Shown here: positions 8,434 to 15,492 of the stretch, in pieces
Numbering within the stretch: position 1 is the first letter of the stretch
How the letters are laid out: every line of letters starts with the position of its first letter
DNA from: Massilia eurypsychrophila
GTDB taxonomy: Bacteria; Pseudomonadota; Gammaproteobacteria; Burkholderiales; Burkholderiaceae_D
Assembly (NCBI RefSeq): GCF_002760655.1
Contig: NZ_PDOC01000023.1
Location: 1-64,000 of the forward strand
DNA: 64,000 bases
Direction of reading: 5' to 3'
The notes under the pieces: generated by a model
Databases searched by the model: none
Told to the model about the DNA's origin: nothing
Seen by the model: only the letters and a program-made list of their open reading frames with translations
Program-made: the position numbers and the translations under genes

Positions 8434-8628
8434 AAAATACCCCTACGTCGATAGGCCGCTTACGACCCAAGCAGCCGTTTAATGATGGACGGGCCTAATT
8501 ACGGGACCGAGTCAACGCCAAGAATTGTGTATGACGACGTGCGTTCAATCGTGCCCAATAGCCATTTTTTTACTTAACCACAAAACAGGGTTGCTAGATA
8601 TTTTTAAAGTAAATTTTACCCACGGCTT

Positions 8629-8741
8629 TGGAGAACCTAGGCGGAACCGGCTAAAATGCTTGGATTAACTGGCAGGAAGAAGAGTTCCCGCACGAAAATT
8701 TGCTGTAGAAAGTCAAAAACCACCCGTGGGTGGCTTTTATG
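8629..8741 (+). ncRNA. Probable small RNA upstream of AbiF-like gene 1
   Basis: TTGGAG (near 8629) and TAAAAT (8652-8657) form a likely promoter, putting the RNA start near 8664. The RNA would end at a strong intrinsic terminator, stem CCACCC/GGGTGG at 8720-8733 followed by CTTTTA, giving about 75 nt. No open frame fits inside. The sequence around the -10 box (GGCTAAAATGCTTGG) closely matches that of a second predicted RNA at 49620-49635 next to the other AbiF-like gene. Structured RNAs associated with Abi_2/AbiF genes are known (the abiF RNA motif). The structure was not computed. Confidence 0.6.
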
Positions 8742-8863
8742 TTCTGTTACCAAAGTGGCGTCATCGGCTTAGGTCCCTGTACAAGGGGCGAGAGAGGGAT
8801 CAACTTCGGGCTACAGGTAAATTCTACCCCCTTACTCAAAAAAGAGCAATCAAACTTTACCCT

Positions 8864-9751
8864 ATGCCGCCAAACGCTATAGATGTCATAACAACAATAG
8901 GCGCTTCCCGTATAGCGCCCTACCGCTCGCACTTCCAATGCAAAACCGATGAGGAGACGCTGGGCGCGTACTTTTGGGGCCAGGCGGTCTCCTCGGCTTT
9001 TCAGGCTTGTCTGGGTATGTATGAGGTTACTTTGCGCAATGCGATTCATGCTGCAGCAAGTAAATTCGCGAACAATGCCAACTGGTACGACTACTCCCAA
9101 ACCTGGGCACTTCCCCTTTATGGCACGACCAAGGACAAGATTACGGATGAGCTGTATTCCGGCACCCCTTCCCTTCGCAGAGCCCCACAACCGACACCTG
9201 ATGCTGTGGTTTCATCGCTGTCCTTTGGCTTCTGGAACGGCTTCTTGAATGGGCTGACTTCTCGTGAGCAGCCACGCATCCTTACCGACACGTTCGCCTT
9301 TCACCCGCACTCCAAGCCTAAGCATTGGTCCATTACGTCCAACGTTGCGGACTTGATGGAAAAGTTGCAAAAGATACAGCGCCTTCGAAACGCCGTTGCC
9401 CATCTGGAGCCGATTTGGAAAAAACACCGGTTAAAGGGAACGGAAACCCACTGGTCGCACTGCGTGGTTAGTCTTCGCGAGCTGCACGACGACATGATGC
9501 AAATCATGTCGTGGTGCTGCCCGCATGCGGCCTCCGCTGTAGAACACAGCTACGCCCGCCGGTTGTTTTTAGGCATCTGTTCCACCAATGCGGTTAAGGC
9601 ATTTAAAGCTGACCCGTTTGCCGCCGGGCGCATGATGCCGTTTGCCGACCTCTTGCCGCGTTCCAGTTACTCCATGCCGCCATCGTATGCCTGGATCGCC
9701 CCACAAGGCAACGCCTACTGGTCAGCAATGAGGCCAGTGCTCACGTATTGA
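8864..9751 (+). CDS. Abi_2/AbiF-like HEPN protein 1
   Basis: The 295-aa product from ATG 8864 is an abortive-infection protein of the Abi_2 family. The HEPN signature R-x4-H is visible as LRNAVAH (Arg175-His180), followed by LEPIWKK. The N-terminal family motif YEVTLRNAIHAA (about 53-64) and SFGFW (about 120) are shared with the second homologue at 49759-50724. HEPN toxins are usually RNases. The terminator at 8720-8741 separates it from the upstream RNA, so the RNA is a separate transcript and may act as antitoxin. A longer frame from 8726 would start inside the terminator and is rejected. It is the only protein cargo of the cassette. Confidence 0.82.
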   Translation: MPPNAIDVITTIGASRIAPYRSHFQCKTDEETLGAYFWGQAVSSAFQACLGMYEVTLRNAIHAAASKFANNANWYDYSQTWALPLYGTTKDKITDELYSGTPSLRRAPQPTPDAVVSSLSFGFWNGFLNGLTSREQPRILTDTFAFHPHSKPKHWSITSNVADLMEKLQKIQRLRNAVAHLEPIWKKHRLKGTETHWSHCVVSLRELHDDMMQIMSWCCPHAASAVEHSYARRLFLGICSTNAVKAFKADPFAAGRMMPFADLLPRSSYSMPPSYAWIAPQGNAYWSAMRPVLTY

Positions 9752-9940
9752 CCCCGTTGACCGCCAGCACCCTGGCCGAAAGCGGGAATTGCCTTCGGGA
9801 GATTTGTACCGTACAGGTACACCCATGCGAGGCCTTACATCGAGACGCTTTCTCCCGTCCCAGATGGGTCGTTGTGACTCATTCGAGACACCGTCATCCG
9901 ATGGTCTAGACCCTAACGAGACGAGAATCATGTCTCCGGT
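9752..9940. other. Cassette 3' spacer, no gene
   Basis: Between the AbiF-like stop and the right cassette end I see no supported gene and no clear terminator. A short palindrome, GTACCGTACAGGTAC, lies near 9808-9822. Confidence 0.4.
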
Positions 9941-10106
9941 ATTTGCAGTTAGCGCGAGCACGCCGCCATCGAATGCGAGCTGGTGCCGTTGATTGCAAGC
10001 TCATTTGCAGATAGCGTGAGCACGGCTATACCGTCACTTGCACTCAATTCGAGCCGAAATTGGCGTCGAATGCGAGCACGTCTTTTTTCAAACGCAAGCC
10101 GCTACA
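9941..10106 (-). repeat. AbiF cassette right end (module A3)
   Basis: Inverse copy of 8268-8433 with the same length and spaced GCTCGC-like words. Its outer end is followed immediately by the target duplication CCTAGT (10107-10112). Read on the minus strand it starts TGTAGCGGCTTGCGTTTG. Confidence 0.8.
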
Positions 10107-10122
10107 CCTAGTTTCCGGGGCA

Positions 10123-10368
10123 TTTTTCGCGGTGCGAAAAACCGGGGATGCCCGTTCCAGGGCGCGCAGCATAGCTGCTTGGTCGCTGCGCGACTGGCCG
10201 CGAGCGGCCACCCTTCCAGGCCACCCGCTTGCCTAAGTTCAAACCCGGCATTTTCCCGCTTGGGCGGAAAAACTGGGATGCCCATTCCGGAGCGCGCAGC
10301 ATAGCTGCTTGGTCGCTGCGCGACTGGCCGCGAGCGGCCACCCCTCCAGGCCACCCCTTGCCAGACCC
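10123..10368 (+). repeat. GC-rich tandem repeat block C1
   Basis: It starts with a TTTTTCGC-GGT-GCGAAAAA palindrome (10123-10141). Two tandem units of about 120 bp follow, each containing GGGATGCCC, TTCCGGAGCGCGC (or a variant), GCTTGGTCGCTGCGCGACTGGCCG and CGGCCACCC. The block recurs at 51182-51450 and in part near 59415-59450. Short arms (TCGCTGCGCGA, GGCCGCGAGCGGCC) could form hairpins. No gene is supported. Confidence 0.75.
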
Positions 10369-10374
10369 CCGCCA

Positions 10375-10504
10375 CGCCCTACGCCGAACGCGCCCGGACG
10401 ATAGAACTGTCCGCCCTCGCCCGCAAGCGGGTTGCCTTCGGCAATTCTCTGTTGCCACCCTTGGTGACGCCGGCAGCTGGCTGGCGCCGCGAGCGTGTCA
10501 CCAA
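10375..10504 (+). repeat. Repeat D1 plus 42-bp TGGTGAC element
   Basis: 10375-10462 reappears inverted at 14474-14562; shared words are CGAACGCGCCCGG, GTCCGCCCTCGCCC and GTTGCCTTCGGCAATTCTCT. It runs into a TTGGTGAC-N28-GTCACCAA element at 10461-10504. A degenerate TTTTCGC palindrome (TTTTTGCGGGGGCGAAA) follows at about 10512-10528. Confidence 0.7.
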
Positions 10505-10550
10505 TCCGGCGTTTTTGCGGGGGCGAAATCGTGAAACCGGAATATACTGT

Positions 10551-10943
10551 ATGTTCATCCAGTATTTTATGCGGCGCACGATGTTGGTCATACTCGCAAA
10601 AATGTTTGAAGACGGCGGAAGACCGCTTGCAAGGCATCGCGCCGTCACGCTTCCACCGAGCCACCAGGGCGTGTTCTCGCTGTACGAGGAACACGACCGC
10701 GATCTGCGCCGAACCGTCAGGATTGCCCGACTTGATAGCGTCCTGGGAACGGAAACTTTGCTGTCGCTGTACGACGCCGACGTACTGATGTGCAAGGACG
10801 GCATCATGACCGTCACCGGCCTGGAGCGCGATCCGGTCACCCGAAAGGCAACGGCGCAGAGCTGGTACATCGAGATTGTCGACGTGCGCAAGCGGGCCGA
10901 GCTGCGAACTGCCGCCGAGCAGCAGGAGAGGGCGCGGACTTAG
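10551..10943 (+). CDS. Hypothetical plasmid protein
   Basis: This 130-aa soluble alpha/beta-looking protein starts at ATG 10551; ATGs at 10569 and 10578 are also possible. The middle and C-terminal parts (VTGLERDPVTRKATAQSWYIEI, then a charged helix to ERART) look like a small regulatory or single-domain protein. I do not recognise the family. It lies directly downstream of a TGGTGAC element and a degenerate TTTTCGC palindrome. Confidence 0.6.
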   Translation: MFIQYFMRRTMLVILAKMFEDGGRPLARHRAVTLPPSHQGVFSLYEEHDRDLRRTVRIARLDSVLGTETLLSLYDADVLMCKDGIMTVTGLERDPVTRKATAQSWYIEIVDVRKRAELRTAAEQQERART

Positions 10944-11028
10944 GCGCATGGTGACACGGTGCCGCCTGCAGCAGCTCCGTGGCGTAACCAATGGTCACGC
11001 GGGGTCGTCTTCGTCCTCCGCATCAAGG

Positions 11029-11304
11029 CTACGACGCGGGCAATACGACAACCGGCGAAGCCCGCCAGTTGCCCTCGCCCTCATCGTCCACGCCAGGCAT
11101 ATCGTCAACCAAGAGCTGGAGGCGTTCCTTGTCCTCGATCCGAGCGTCCGCGCCCGCAAGAGTGATCCACATGCGTAGCACGCCATTGGCCATGTCCCAA
11201 TAGCTCTGATTGCTCTCATCGAGCTGGCCGCGAGCTTCCTTGGTCAATTGCAAAATCGTGTCCTGGGCGCTGTTGGTAGCGTCCTCATAACTGAACTTCC
11301 ACAT
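11029..11304 (-). CDS. Hypothetical acidic protein
   Basis: This 91-aa protein has an amphipathic helical first part (SAQDTILQLTKEARGQLDES) and an acidic middle (GADARIEDKERLQLLVDDMPGVDDEGEG). GGAG lies 6 bp before ATG 11304. It converges with the 10551 gene across a degenerate TGGTGAC element at 10949-10990. Family not recognised. Confidence 0.55.
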   Translation of the reverse strand: MWKFSYEDATNSAQDTILQLTKEARGQLDESNQSYWDMANGVLRMWITLAGADARIEDKERLQLLVDDMPGVDDEGEGNWRASPVVVLPAS

Positions 11305-11388
11305 GCCAGTCTCCGGTTCATCGAGCGAAAGCCGATAATAGCCAAGGCAGACGGGGGGCGATGTGGCCGTCTTAACAGACGGACTCAT

Positions 11389-11631
11389 TTGGTGACAGAT
11401 CCAGCGCGCCGGCGCCGCGATCGTGTCACCAGTCAAACCGGACCGTGGTTGTTCTTCTGTCCCGGAGTGGTCGGGCGGGGCTGTCCGGGGTCGGCCCGGC
11501 CAAAACGCCCCTAAACCTCCCACGATGCAGGGGGTGCCGTCCTGCGGCGGCATCCTCGCCTTCGCTCGGACCGTCGGGGACGCCCCCGTTTGCTCAGCTC
11601 ATGCGCCTGGAAAAACGGTTTTGCAGAACCA
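11389..11631 (+). repeat. Large repeat module B1
   Basis: About 240 bp, starting with a TGGTGAC element (11390-11431) and ending near CGGTTTTGCAGAA. It is nearly identical to 53706-53943 (direct) and 14238-14441 (inverted). Copies B1 and B3 are each followed by the same type of promoter and leader, so the whole block of about 430 bp is a duplicated regulatory region. Open frames inside exist only because the DNA is conserved; none has a ribosome site. Confidence 0.8.
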
Positions 11632-11712
11632 GGTTTGCCAATTAAATTGCTATTTAAATAATCTATCACTTAGCTGATTATCATCAAAAGATAGGTTGCG
11701 AAATCATCGTAT

Positions 11713-11824
11713 GACAACTGAAAGTACTTGTCAAAATGGTTGTCACGTTATATAATACTTACATGGTGGACGAAACGATTCACCAGTAAAAAACCTAAAT
11801 TCAACGTCAACGTAAGCAAAGGAA
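11713..11824 (+). promoter_or_regulatory. Strong sigma70 promoter with TGACAA/TTGTCA operator and shared leader
   Basis: TTGTCA (11728-11733) and TATAAT (11751-11756) are 17 bp apart. TGACAA-N10-TTGTCA (11712-11733) overlaps the -35 box and another TTGTCA half follows, suggesting a repressor site. The leader contains GTCAACGTAAGC just before the DUF932 start. The same arrangement occurs at 54030-54145 upstream of ssb. Confidence 0.75.
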
Positions 11825-12658
11825 ATGATCATGCAATTATCGTCCCGTTTTGGCCGCAACAGCACCTCGATCCGCTCGAAATTCCCATTGGACGACGAGC
11901 AGATTATGCGCGTTGCCCCTTCCATTTTTGCGGAAGACAAGCACACCAGCCGCTCCGACCGTTACACCTACATCCCGACCGGCCACGTTCTGGCCAAGCT
12001 TCGCCAAGAGGGTTTTTCGCCCTTCATGGTGTGCCAGTCGAAATGCCGCGACGAAGGCAAGCGCGCCCACACGAAACACATGGTGCGCCTGCGCCACGCC
12101 AGCCAAATCAACAGCCGCGAAGCTAACGAAATCATCCTGTTGAATTCGCACGACGGCACCAGTAGCTGGCAGCTCTTGAACGGCGTGTTCCGCGATGCCT
12201 GTTCAAACGGCTTGGTATGGGGCGATGTCGTCAACGATATTCGCATCCGCCACAAAGGCGACATCGTGCATGACGTTATCGAAGGCGCGTTCCGTGTGGT
12301 GGACGACTTCGAGCAGGTGCGCGAACAGATGGACGGCATGAAAGCACTGACGTTGAACCAAGGCGAGCAGAACGCCTTTGCAAACGCCGCACTGGCCCTG
12401 CGCTACGACACGGAAGCCGCACCGGCTCCCGTCACCGAATCGCAACTGCTGCGCGTAAAGCGCTCGGAAGATCGCTCGTCCGATCTGTGGACGACGTTTA
12501 ACCGCGTTCAGGAAAACCTTGTTCAGGGCGGTTTGCGCGGGCGCACGGCCACCGGCCAAATCCGCACCACGCGCCAAATCACGGGCATCGACCAAGGGAT
12601 CAAACTTAACCGGGCCCTGTGGCTCCTTTCAGAAGAAATGCGCAAGCTGAAAGCCTAA
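11825..12658 (+). CDS. DUF932 phage/plasmid protein
   Basis: This 277-aa protein is of the DUF932 (phage/plasmid-like) family, common on conjugative plasmids with no settled function. Family-like segments are HVLAKLRQEGFSPFMVCQSKCRD and MVRLRHASQ (about residues 55-100), and the internal SSWQLLNGVFRDACSNGLVWGD (about 115-140). AAAGGA precedes ATG 11825; ATG 11831 is an alternative. It is driven by the regulated promoter at 11728 and is the first of a run of small plasmid genes on the same strand. Confidence 0.85.
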   Translation: MIMQLSSRFGRNSTSIRSKFPLDDEQIMRVAPSIFAEDKHTSRSDRYTYIPTGHVLAKLRQEGFSPFMVCQSKCRDEGKRAHTKHMVRLRHASQINSREANEIILLNSHDGTSSWQLLNGVFRDACSNGLVWGDVVNDIRIRHKGDIVHDVIEGAFRVVDDFEQVREQMDGMKALTLNQGEQNAFANAALALRYDTEAAPAPVTESQLLRVKRSEDRSSDLWTTFNRVQENLVQGGLRGRTATGQIRTTRQITGIDQGIKLNRALWLLSEEMRKLKA

Positions 12659-12662
12659 TAAC

Positions 12663-12690
12663 GAACGGGGAGGGCGCAAGCCCTTCCCAT
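12663..12690 (+). terminator. GNRA-loop hairpin after the DUF932 gene
   Basis: A GGGAGGGC-GCAA-GCCCTTCCC hairpin directly follows the DUF932 stop. No U-run follows, so it may be a processing or attenuation hairpin rather than a full intrinsic terminator. Confidence 0.45.
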
Positions 12691-12707
12691 GAAAACGGGG
12701 CCACAAA

Positions 12708-12977
12708 ATGAAATCGAAAATGCGATTCTTCGCACTACAAAACAGCAAGCGCGCACGCACGACGGCAAAGCGTCTGACGGCGATGGTCCGGGAATACAAG
12801 CGTGATCCAGTTCGCAACTTCCGAATGGGCAGCGAAGCCGCCGCCCTGGCAATGAAAGTGTCGTATTACTTGCGCCAGTCCGAAACCGGGGGGCGCATCA
12901 TCCTCACCCAGGACGGGAAAAGGCGTCAACTTTTTTTGGTTGACAAATCAAATTCGCAGCAATCGTGCGGTTATTGA
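12708..12977 (+). CDS. Small basic hypothetical protein
   Basis: An 89-aa, strongly basic protein (SKRARTTAKRLTAMVREYKRDP) with no clear family; nucleic-acid binding is possible from charge alone. It follows the DUF932 gene and precedes another small gene by 12 bp, so it is probably co-transcribed. Confidence 0.55.
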   Translation: MKSKMRFFALQNSKRARTTAKRLTAMVREYKRDPVRNFRMGSEAAALAMKVSYYLRQSETGGRIILTQDGKRRQLFLVDKSNSQQSCGY

Positions 12978-12989
12978 ACCGGGGGCATC

Positions 12990-13301
12990 ATGACTACCTT
13001 ACATGTACCCAGCCCGGCCAACGCCGCCGCCATGATTCGCAACTGCTTGGAAGCATTGCCATTGGGACCGGTTTCCGATGACCGCCGCGAGCAGATCGTC
13101 AATAATTGCTTCGGGCCAATCGTGCTGCTAATCGAGGCGGTAGAGCTTGCCGGAGCCGCAGGCCCGGACGAAGAGGCCGTTATGATCCAGTGCATCCGCA
13201 ATCTGTTCGCTCAAGCTGAGATTGCCCGCCGCGAGAGCTACCTAGCAAATCTGCTAGGCAAGCTGTCCGCACAGCGCCACATCAATAATTCAGGGGAGTA
13301 A
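12990..13301 (+). CDS. Hypothetical helical protein
   Basis: A 103-aa, mostly helical protein (SPANAAAMIRNCLEALPLG, EIARRESYLANLLGKLSAQ). No motif is recognised. It is tightly packed between neighbours (12 bp upstream, 3 bp downstream), which supports an operon of small plasmid genes. Confidence 0.6.
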   Translation: MTTLHVPSPANAAAMIRNCLEALPLGPVSDDRREQIVNNCFGPIVLLIEAVELAGAAGPDEEAVMIQCIRNLFAQAEIARRESYLANLLGKLSAQRHINNSGE

Positions 13302-13304
13302 TTC

Positions 13305-13658
13305 TTGAGCTTAACAATGGATCGCGGTACGTGCAGCGAGTGCGCGGGCGAGTTGGAAGAGGGCCATTCATACGGCCAATGCGGCGATTGCGGCCTCGCC
13401 GACAGTCCCGCCGCCTATGAGCCGGTGCATCAGGCGTTCTTGGTCGACGTGATGGGCACCAGCCGCTACCCGGCGCTGACTGAGCTGTTTATGCTTGAGG
13501 CGATCAAGGCGCACGCTAAGGCGACGGCAGCGCTGCAGCCGGACCAGCTCGGCCAGCTCCATGGCGGGGCCGACCCTGAAATGTGGGTGAGCATCGCACG
13601 GGAGATTACGGCCAAGTTCGACCAGGCCGCATCCGCAATAGCACCAACAAATTCCTAA
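13305..13658 (+). CDS. Zinc-ribbon hypothetical protein
   Basis: This 117-aa protein has an N-terminal CxxC...CxxC zinc ribbon (CSECAGELEEGHSYGQCGDC, about residues 9-28). A helical domain follows, ending in a probable amphipathic helix (VSIAREITAKFDQAASAI). TTG 13305 is chosen because GGGGAG lies 7 bp upstream; ATG 13317 lacks a site. It ends shortly before a TTTTCGC palindrome (13663-13680) and a TGGTGAC element. Confidence 0.6.
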   Translation: MSLTMDRGTCSECAGELEEGHSYGQCGDCGLADSPAAYEPVHQAFLVDVMGTSRYPALTELFMLEAIKAHAKATAALQPDQLGQLHGGADPEMWVSIAREITAKFDQAASAIAPTNS

Positions 13659-13662
13659 ACAG

Positions 13663-13724
13663 TTTTCGCGTGCGCGAAAAAATGGTGACAAACCAACGGC
13701 CAGGCGCCGCCGGTCCCGTCACCA
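13663..13724. promoter_or_regulatory. TTTTCGC palindrome plus 42-bp TGGTGAC element
   Basis: TTTTCGCGTGCGCGAAAA (13663-13680) is followed 2 bp later by TGGTGAC-N28-GTCACCA (13683-13724), directly upstream of the 13746 gene. This is the tightest juxtaposition of the two repeat families in the window. Confidence 0.75.
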
Positions 13725-13745
13725 TCCAACACTGAGGTAAGTACG

Positions 13746-14126
13746 ATGAACACCAGCAAACACCACATTTCGAAGTTGTCTAAGATGTCCACGCAGTTGC
13801 CGGACCTGATCGCATCGCTCGACGCGGCCACAACCGACCTCGCGCAGCGCATGGCCGAGTTGAAAGCACAGGGCCTGATCTATGCGACCGAGCACTGGAA
13901 AGACCAAAAGTACATGGTGCTGCTGTATCCGATCCAGGCTGGCCAGCCCCGAAAACGCGAGTACGTCGGCAAAGACCCGGCGAAGGTCGAGGACGCCAAG
14001 GCCAAGATTCAGCGCGCCAAGGACTACGAGGCTCTTGCCGCTAAAGCGAAACGGCTTGATGAATCGCTATTTGAGGGCTTTAGACGCCTCCAGGAAGCGG
14101 CCAGCGTGCTTGAGCGGGCAAATTGA
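13746..14126 (+). CDS. Hypothetical plasmid protein with helical ends
   Basis: This 126-aa protein has an N-terminal coiled-coil-like part (LPDLIASLDAATTDLAQRMAELKAQ). A central beta hairpin (KYMVLLYPIQAGQPRKREYVGKDP) looks like a small nucleic-acid- or protein-binding fold. A charged C-terminal helix follows. GAGG precedes ATG. Function not recognised. Confidence 0.6.
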   Translation: MNTSKHHISKLSKMSTQLPDLIASLDAATTDLAQRMAELKAQGLIYATEHWKDQKYMVLLYPIQAGQPRKREYVGKDPAKVEDAKAKIQRAKDYEALAAKAKRLDESLFEGFRRLQEAASVLERAN

Positions 14127-14190
14127 TACGGGGACCGGCGCGGCGCGCTGGCGCGCCCGCCGATGCCCGCATCGAAGCCAGAGCAGGGCG

Positions 14191-14686
14191 TTTCGCGGAG
14201 GCGAAAACAAGTAGCACTAGGAAGAATCCTGCCCCGCTTCTGCAAAACCGTTTTTCCAGGCGCATGAACTGAGCAAACGGGGGCGTCCCCGACGGTCCGA
14301 GCGAAGGCGAGGATGCCGCCGCAGGACGGCACCCCCTGCATCGTGGGAGGTTTAGGGGCGTTTTGGCCGGGCCGACCCCGGACAGCCCCGCCCGACCACT
14401 CCGGGACAGAAGAACAGCCACGGTCCGGTTTGACTGGTGACATCAGCTCGCGGCCGGCGAGCTGGCCAAGTCACCAAAGGGGGGGCAACAGAGAATTGCC
14501 GAAGGCAACCCGTAGGGCGAGGGCGGACGGCTTTATCGTCCGGGCGCGTTCGGCGTAGGGCATGGCCGCTTTTGACGTTCGGGGTGGATGGTGACAATCC
14601 GAAAGATCCTGGGCGCGCCAGGTGTCACCAAGCGGGCAGGGGAGTGGTGACAGCGCGCGCCGATCGAGCGTGCCGCGGTGTCACCA
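14191..14686. repeat. Repeat block: palindrome, module B2, repeat D2, three TGGTGAC elements
   Basis: In order: TTTCGCGGAGGCGAAAA (14191-14207); module B2 (14238-14441, inverted copy of 11389-11631); TGGTGAC elements at 14435-14477, 14589-14630 and 14645-14686; and D2 (about 14474-14562, inverted copy of 10375-10462). B and D both pair inverted with copies to the left, so 10.4-14.6 kb is bounded by nested inverted repeats. No protein gene is supported before 14681. Confidence 0.75.
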
Positions 14687-14830
14687 AGCCCGCTCTATCG
14701 CCAGGTAGACCCAATACAACAGCATCGAGGTCAGGGCCAAGCCGAAGTAGGGGATTGGCTCCCACTTCATCAGCACGAAGCCGCGAACGAGACGGCCAAG
14801 ACTGTTCAGCGCCACCATGAGTGTGCTCAT
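14681..14830 (-). CDS. Small membrane protein, 49 aa
   Basis: It starts at ATG 14830 with AAAGGA 8 bp upstream. One hydrophobic segment, YFGLALTSMLLYWVYLAI, lies near the C-terminus (about residues 28-45). It is the last gene of a minus-strand run from the oriT region (traK-traL-traM, a 43-aa gene, then this). Its stop codon lies inside a TGGTGAC element (14645-14686). Family not recognised; a small transfer-associated membrane protein is inferred from context. Confidence 0.6.
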   Translation of the reverse strand: MSTLMVALNSLGRLVRGFVLMKWEPIPYFGLALTSMLLYWVYLAIERAW

Positions 14831-14860
14831 CACATCATCCTTTCAGCGCCCTTGGCGCTG

Positions 14861-14992
14861 CTATTTTGCGAACTGCGTATCGAACGCTTTGTTCCGCTCG
14901 TTCGCCACGTCTTTTTCCTGGCGATCCATCGCCAGGTAGCCGACGATGGCAACCAGCAAGACCACGATTACCCCGATTGAAACTTTCCGCAT
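14861..14992 (-). CDS. Eex-like small membrane protein, paralogue of the virB5-virB6 gene
   Basis: 43 aa: an N-terminal hydrophobic segment (VSIGVIVVLLVAIVGYLAM) followed by DRQEKDVANERNKAFDTQFAK. A paralogue of the same length, with DRQEKNVAQQRDKSFDAKFAR, lies at 36642-36773 between virB5 and virB6, where pKM101 encodes its entry-exclusion protein. AAGGAGG precedes ATG 14992. A role in entry exclusion or mating-channel assembly is inferred from the paralogue's position. There is no lipobox Cys, unlike typical Eex. Confidence 0.65.
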   Translation of the reverse strand: MRKVSIGVIVVLLVAIVGYLAMDRQEKDVANERNKAFDTQFAK

Positions 14993-15021
14993 AGTGCCTC
15001 CTTGGCGAGTTGACAGCGACG

Positions 15022-15492
15022 TTACTTAATTTGCAACACTGCTAAGACGATCATTGCGGCCACGATACCACCAATTGCGGCCTGTACGATAGCGACGCCC
15101 CAGCCCCGACGCCCATTGGCCCGCGCTTCTTCTGTCGCCTTTGCGAGTAGCGCGACCGCCTTTTCCATTTCGGCGCTGACGGCCTGGCGCGCCGCCGTCA
15201 TAATGTCGGCCTTCGCGTCCGCTGCCGCCTTCAAGGCGGAATTCAAGTGCGCCTGGTCGGCCCGTTCGGTAAGGTCTTTCCCGGCTGCGACCAGGTTCCG
15301 GTGCAGAACCACCAGGCTCCCGATCCGTTCGTCCAGCTCGCCATTGCTCTTGGCTTGCGCCTCTTCGTACGCCCGCATCAATTCTTCGAATACGGCCTCA
15401 TTGAGCGCGACCACCGTAAACACGGGGTCAACGGCATCAATGCGAATGCCGGTCCGTTCGAATACCTGATTCTGTAGCCGCTGGATGTCCAT
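15022..15492 (-). CDS. traM: TraM-like conjugal transfer protein
   Basis: This 156-aa protein has a helical, coiled-coil body (about 30-125) and a C-terminal membrane anchor (about 133-153, AIVQAAIGGIVAAMIVLAVLQI). It follows traL with its stop and start adjacent (15493/15492), matching the traK-traL-traM order left of the RP4 oriT. The name rests mainly on this order and on size. In IncP plasmids TraM is needed for full transfer efficiency; its mechanism is unsettled. Confidence 0.65.
   Translation of the reverse strand: MDIQRLQNQVFERTGIRIDAVDPVFTVVALNEAVFEELMRAYEEAQAKSNGELDERIGSLVVLHRNLVAAGKDLTERADQAHLNSALKAAADAKADIMTAARQAVSAEMEKAVALLAKATEEARANGRRGWGVAIVQAAIGGIVAAMIVLAVLQIK

Larger units (their letters stand above)
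8268..10106 (+). mobile_element. Transposon-like AbiF cassette with complex inverted ends
   Basis: This 1,839-bp segment has ends that are inverted copies of each other over about 166 bp. The outer termini are TGTAGCGGCTCGCG at 8268 and its complement ending CTACA at 10106. A perfect 6-bp direct repeat, CCTAGT, flanks it at 8262-8267 and 10107-10112, the mark of a transposition event. No transposase lies inside; the only cargo is an Abi_2 gene and a probable small RNA. It would need a transposase in trans. Each end holds about seven spaced copies of a GCTCGC-type word, resembling multi-site ends of Tn7/Tn5053-type elements. Confidence 0.8.

Noticed and set aside
8726-8863. Extended N-terminus of AbiF-like protein 1
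   Set aside because: The upstream start would lie inside the terminator hairpin of the small RNA and lacks a ribosome site; ATG 8864 fits the family start better.
11423-11677. Short frames inside module B, repeated at 14024-14443 and 53739-53960
   Set aside because: They are identical only because the DNA repeat is identical; no ribosome site and no amino-acid-level constraint visible.
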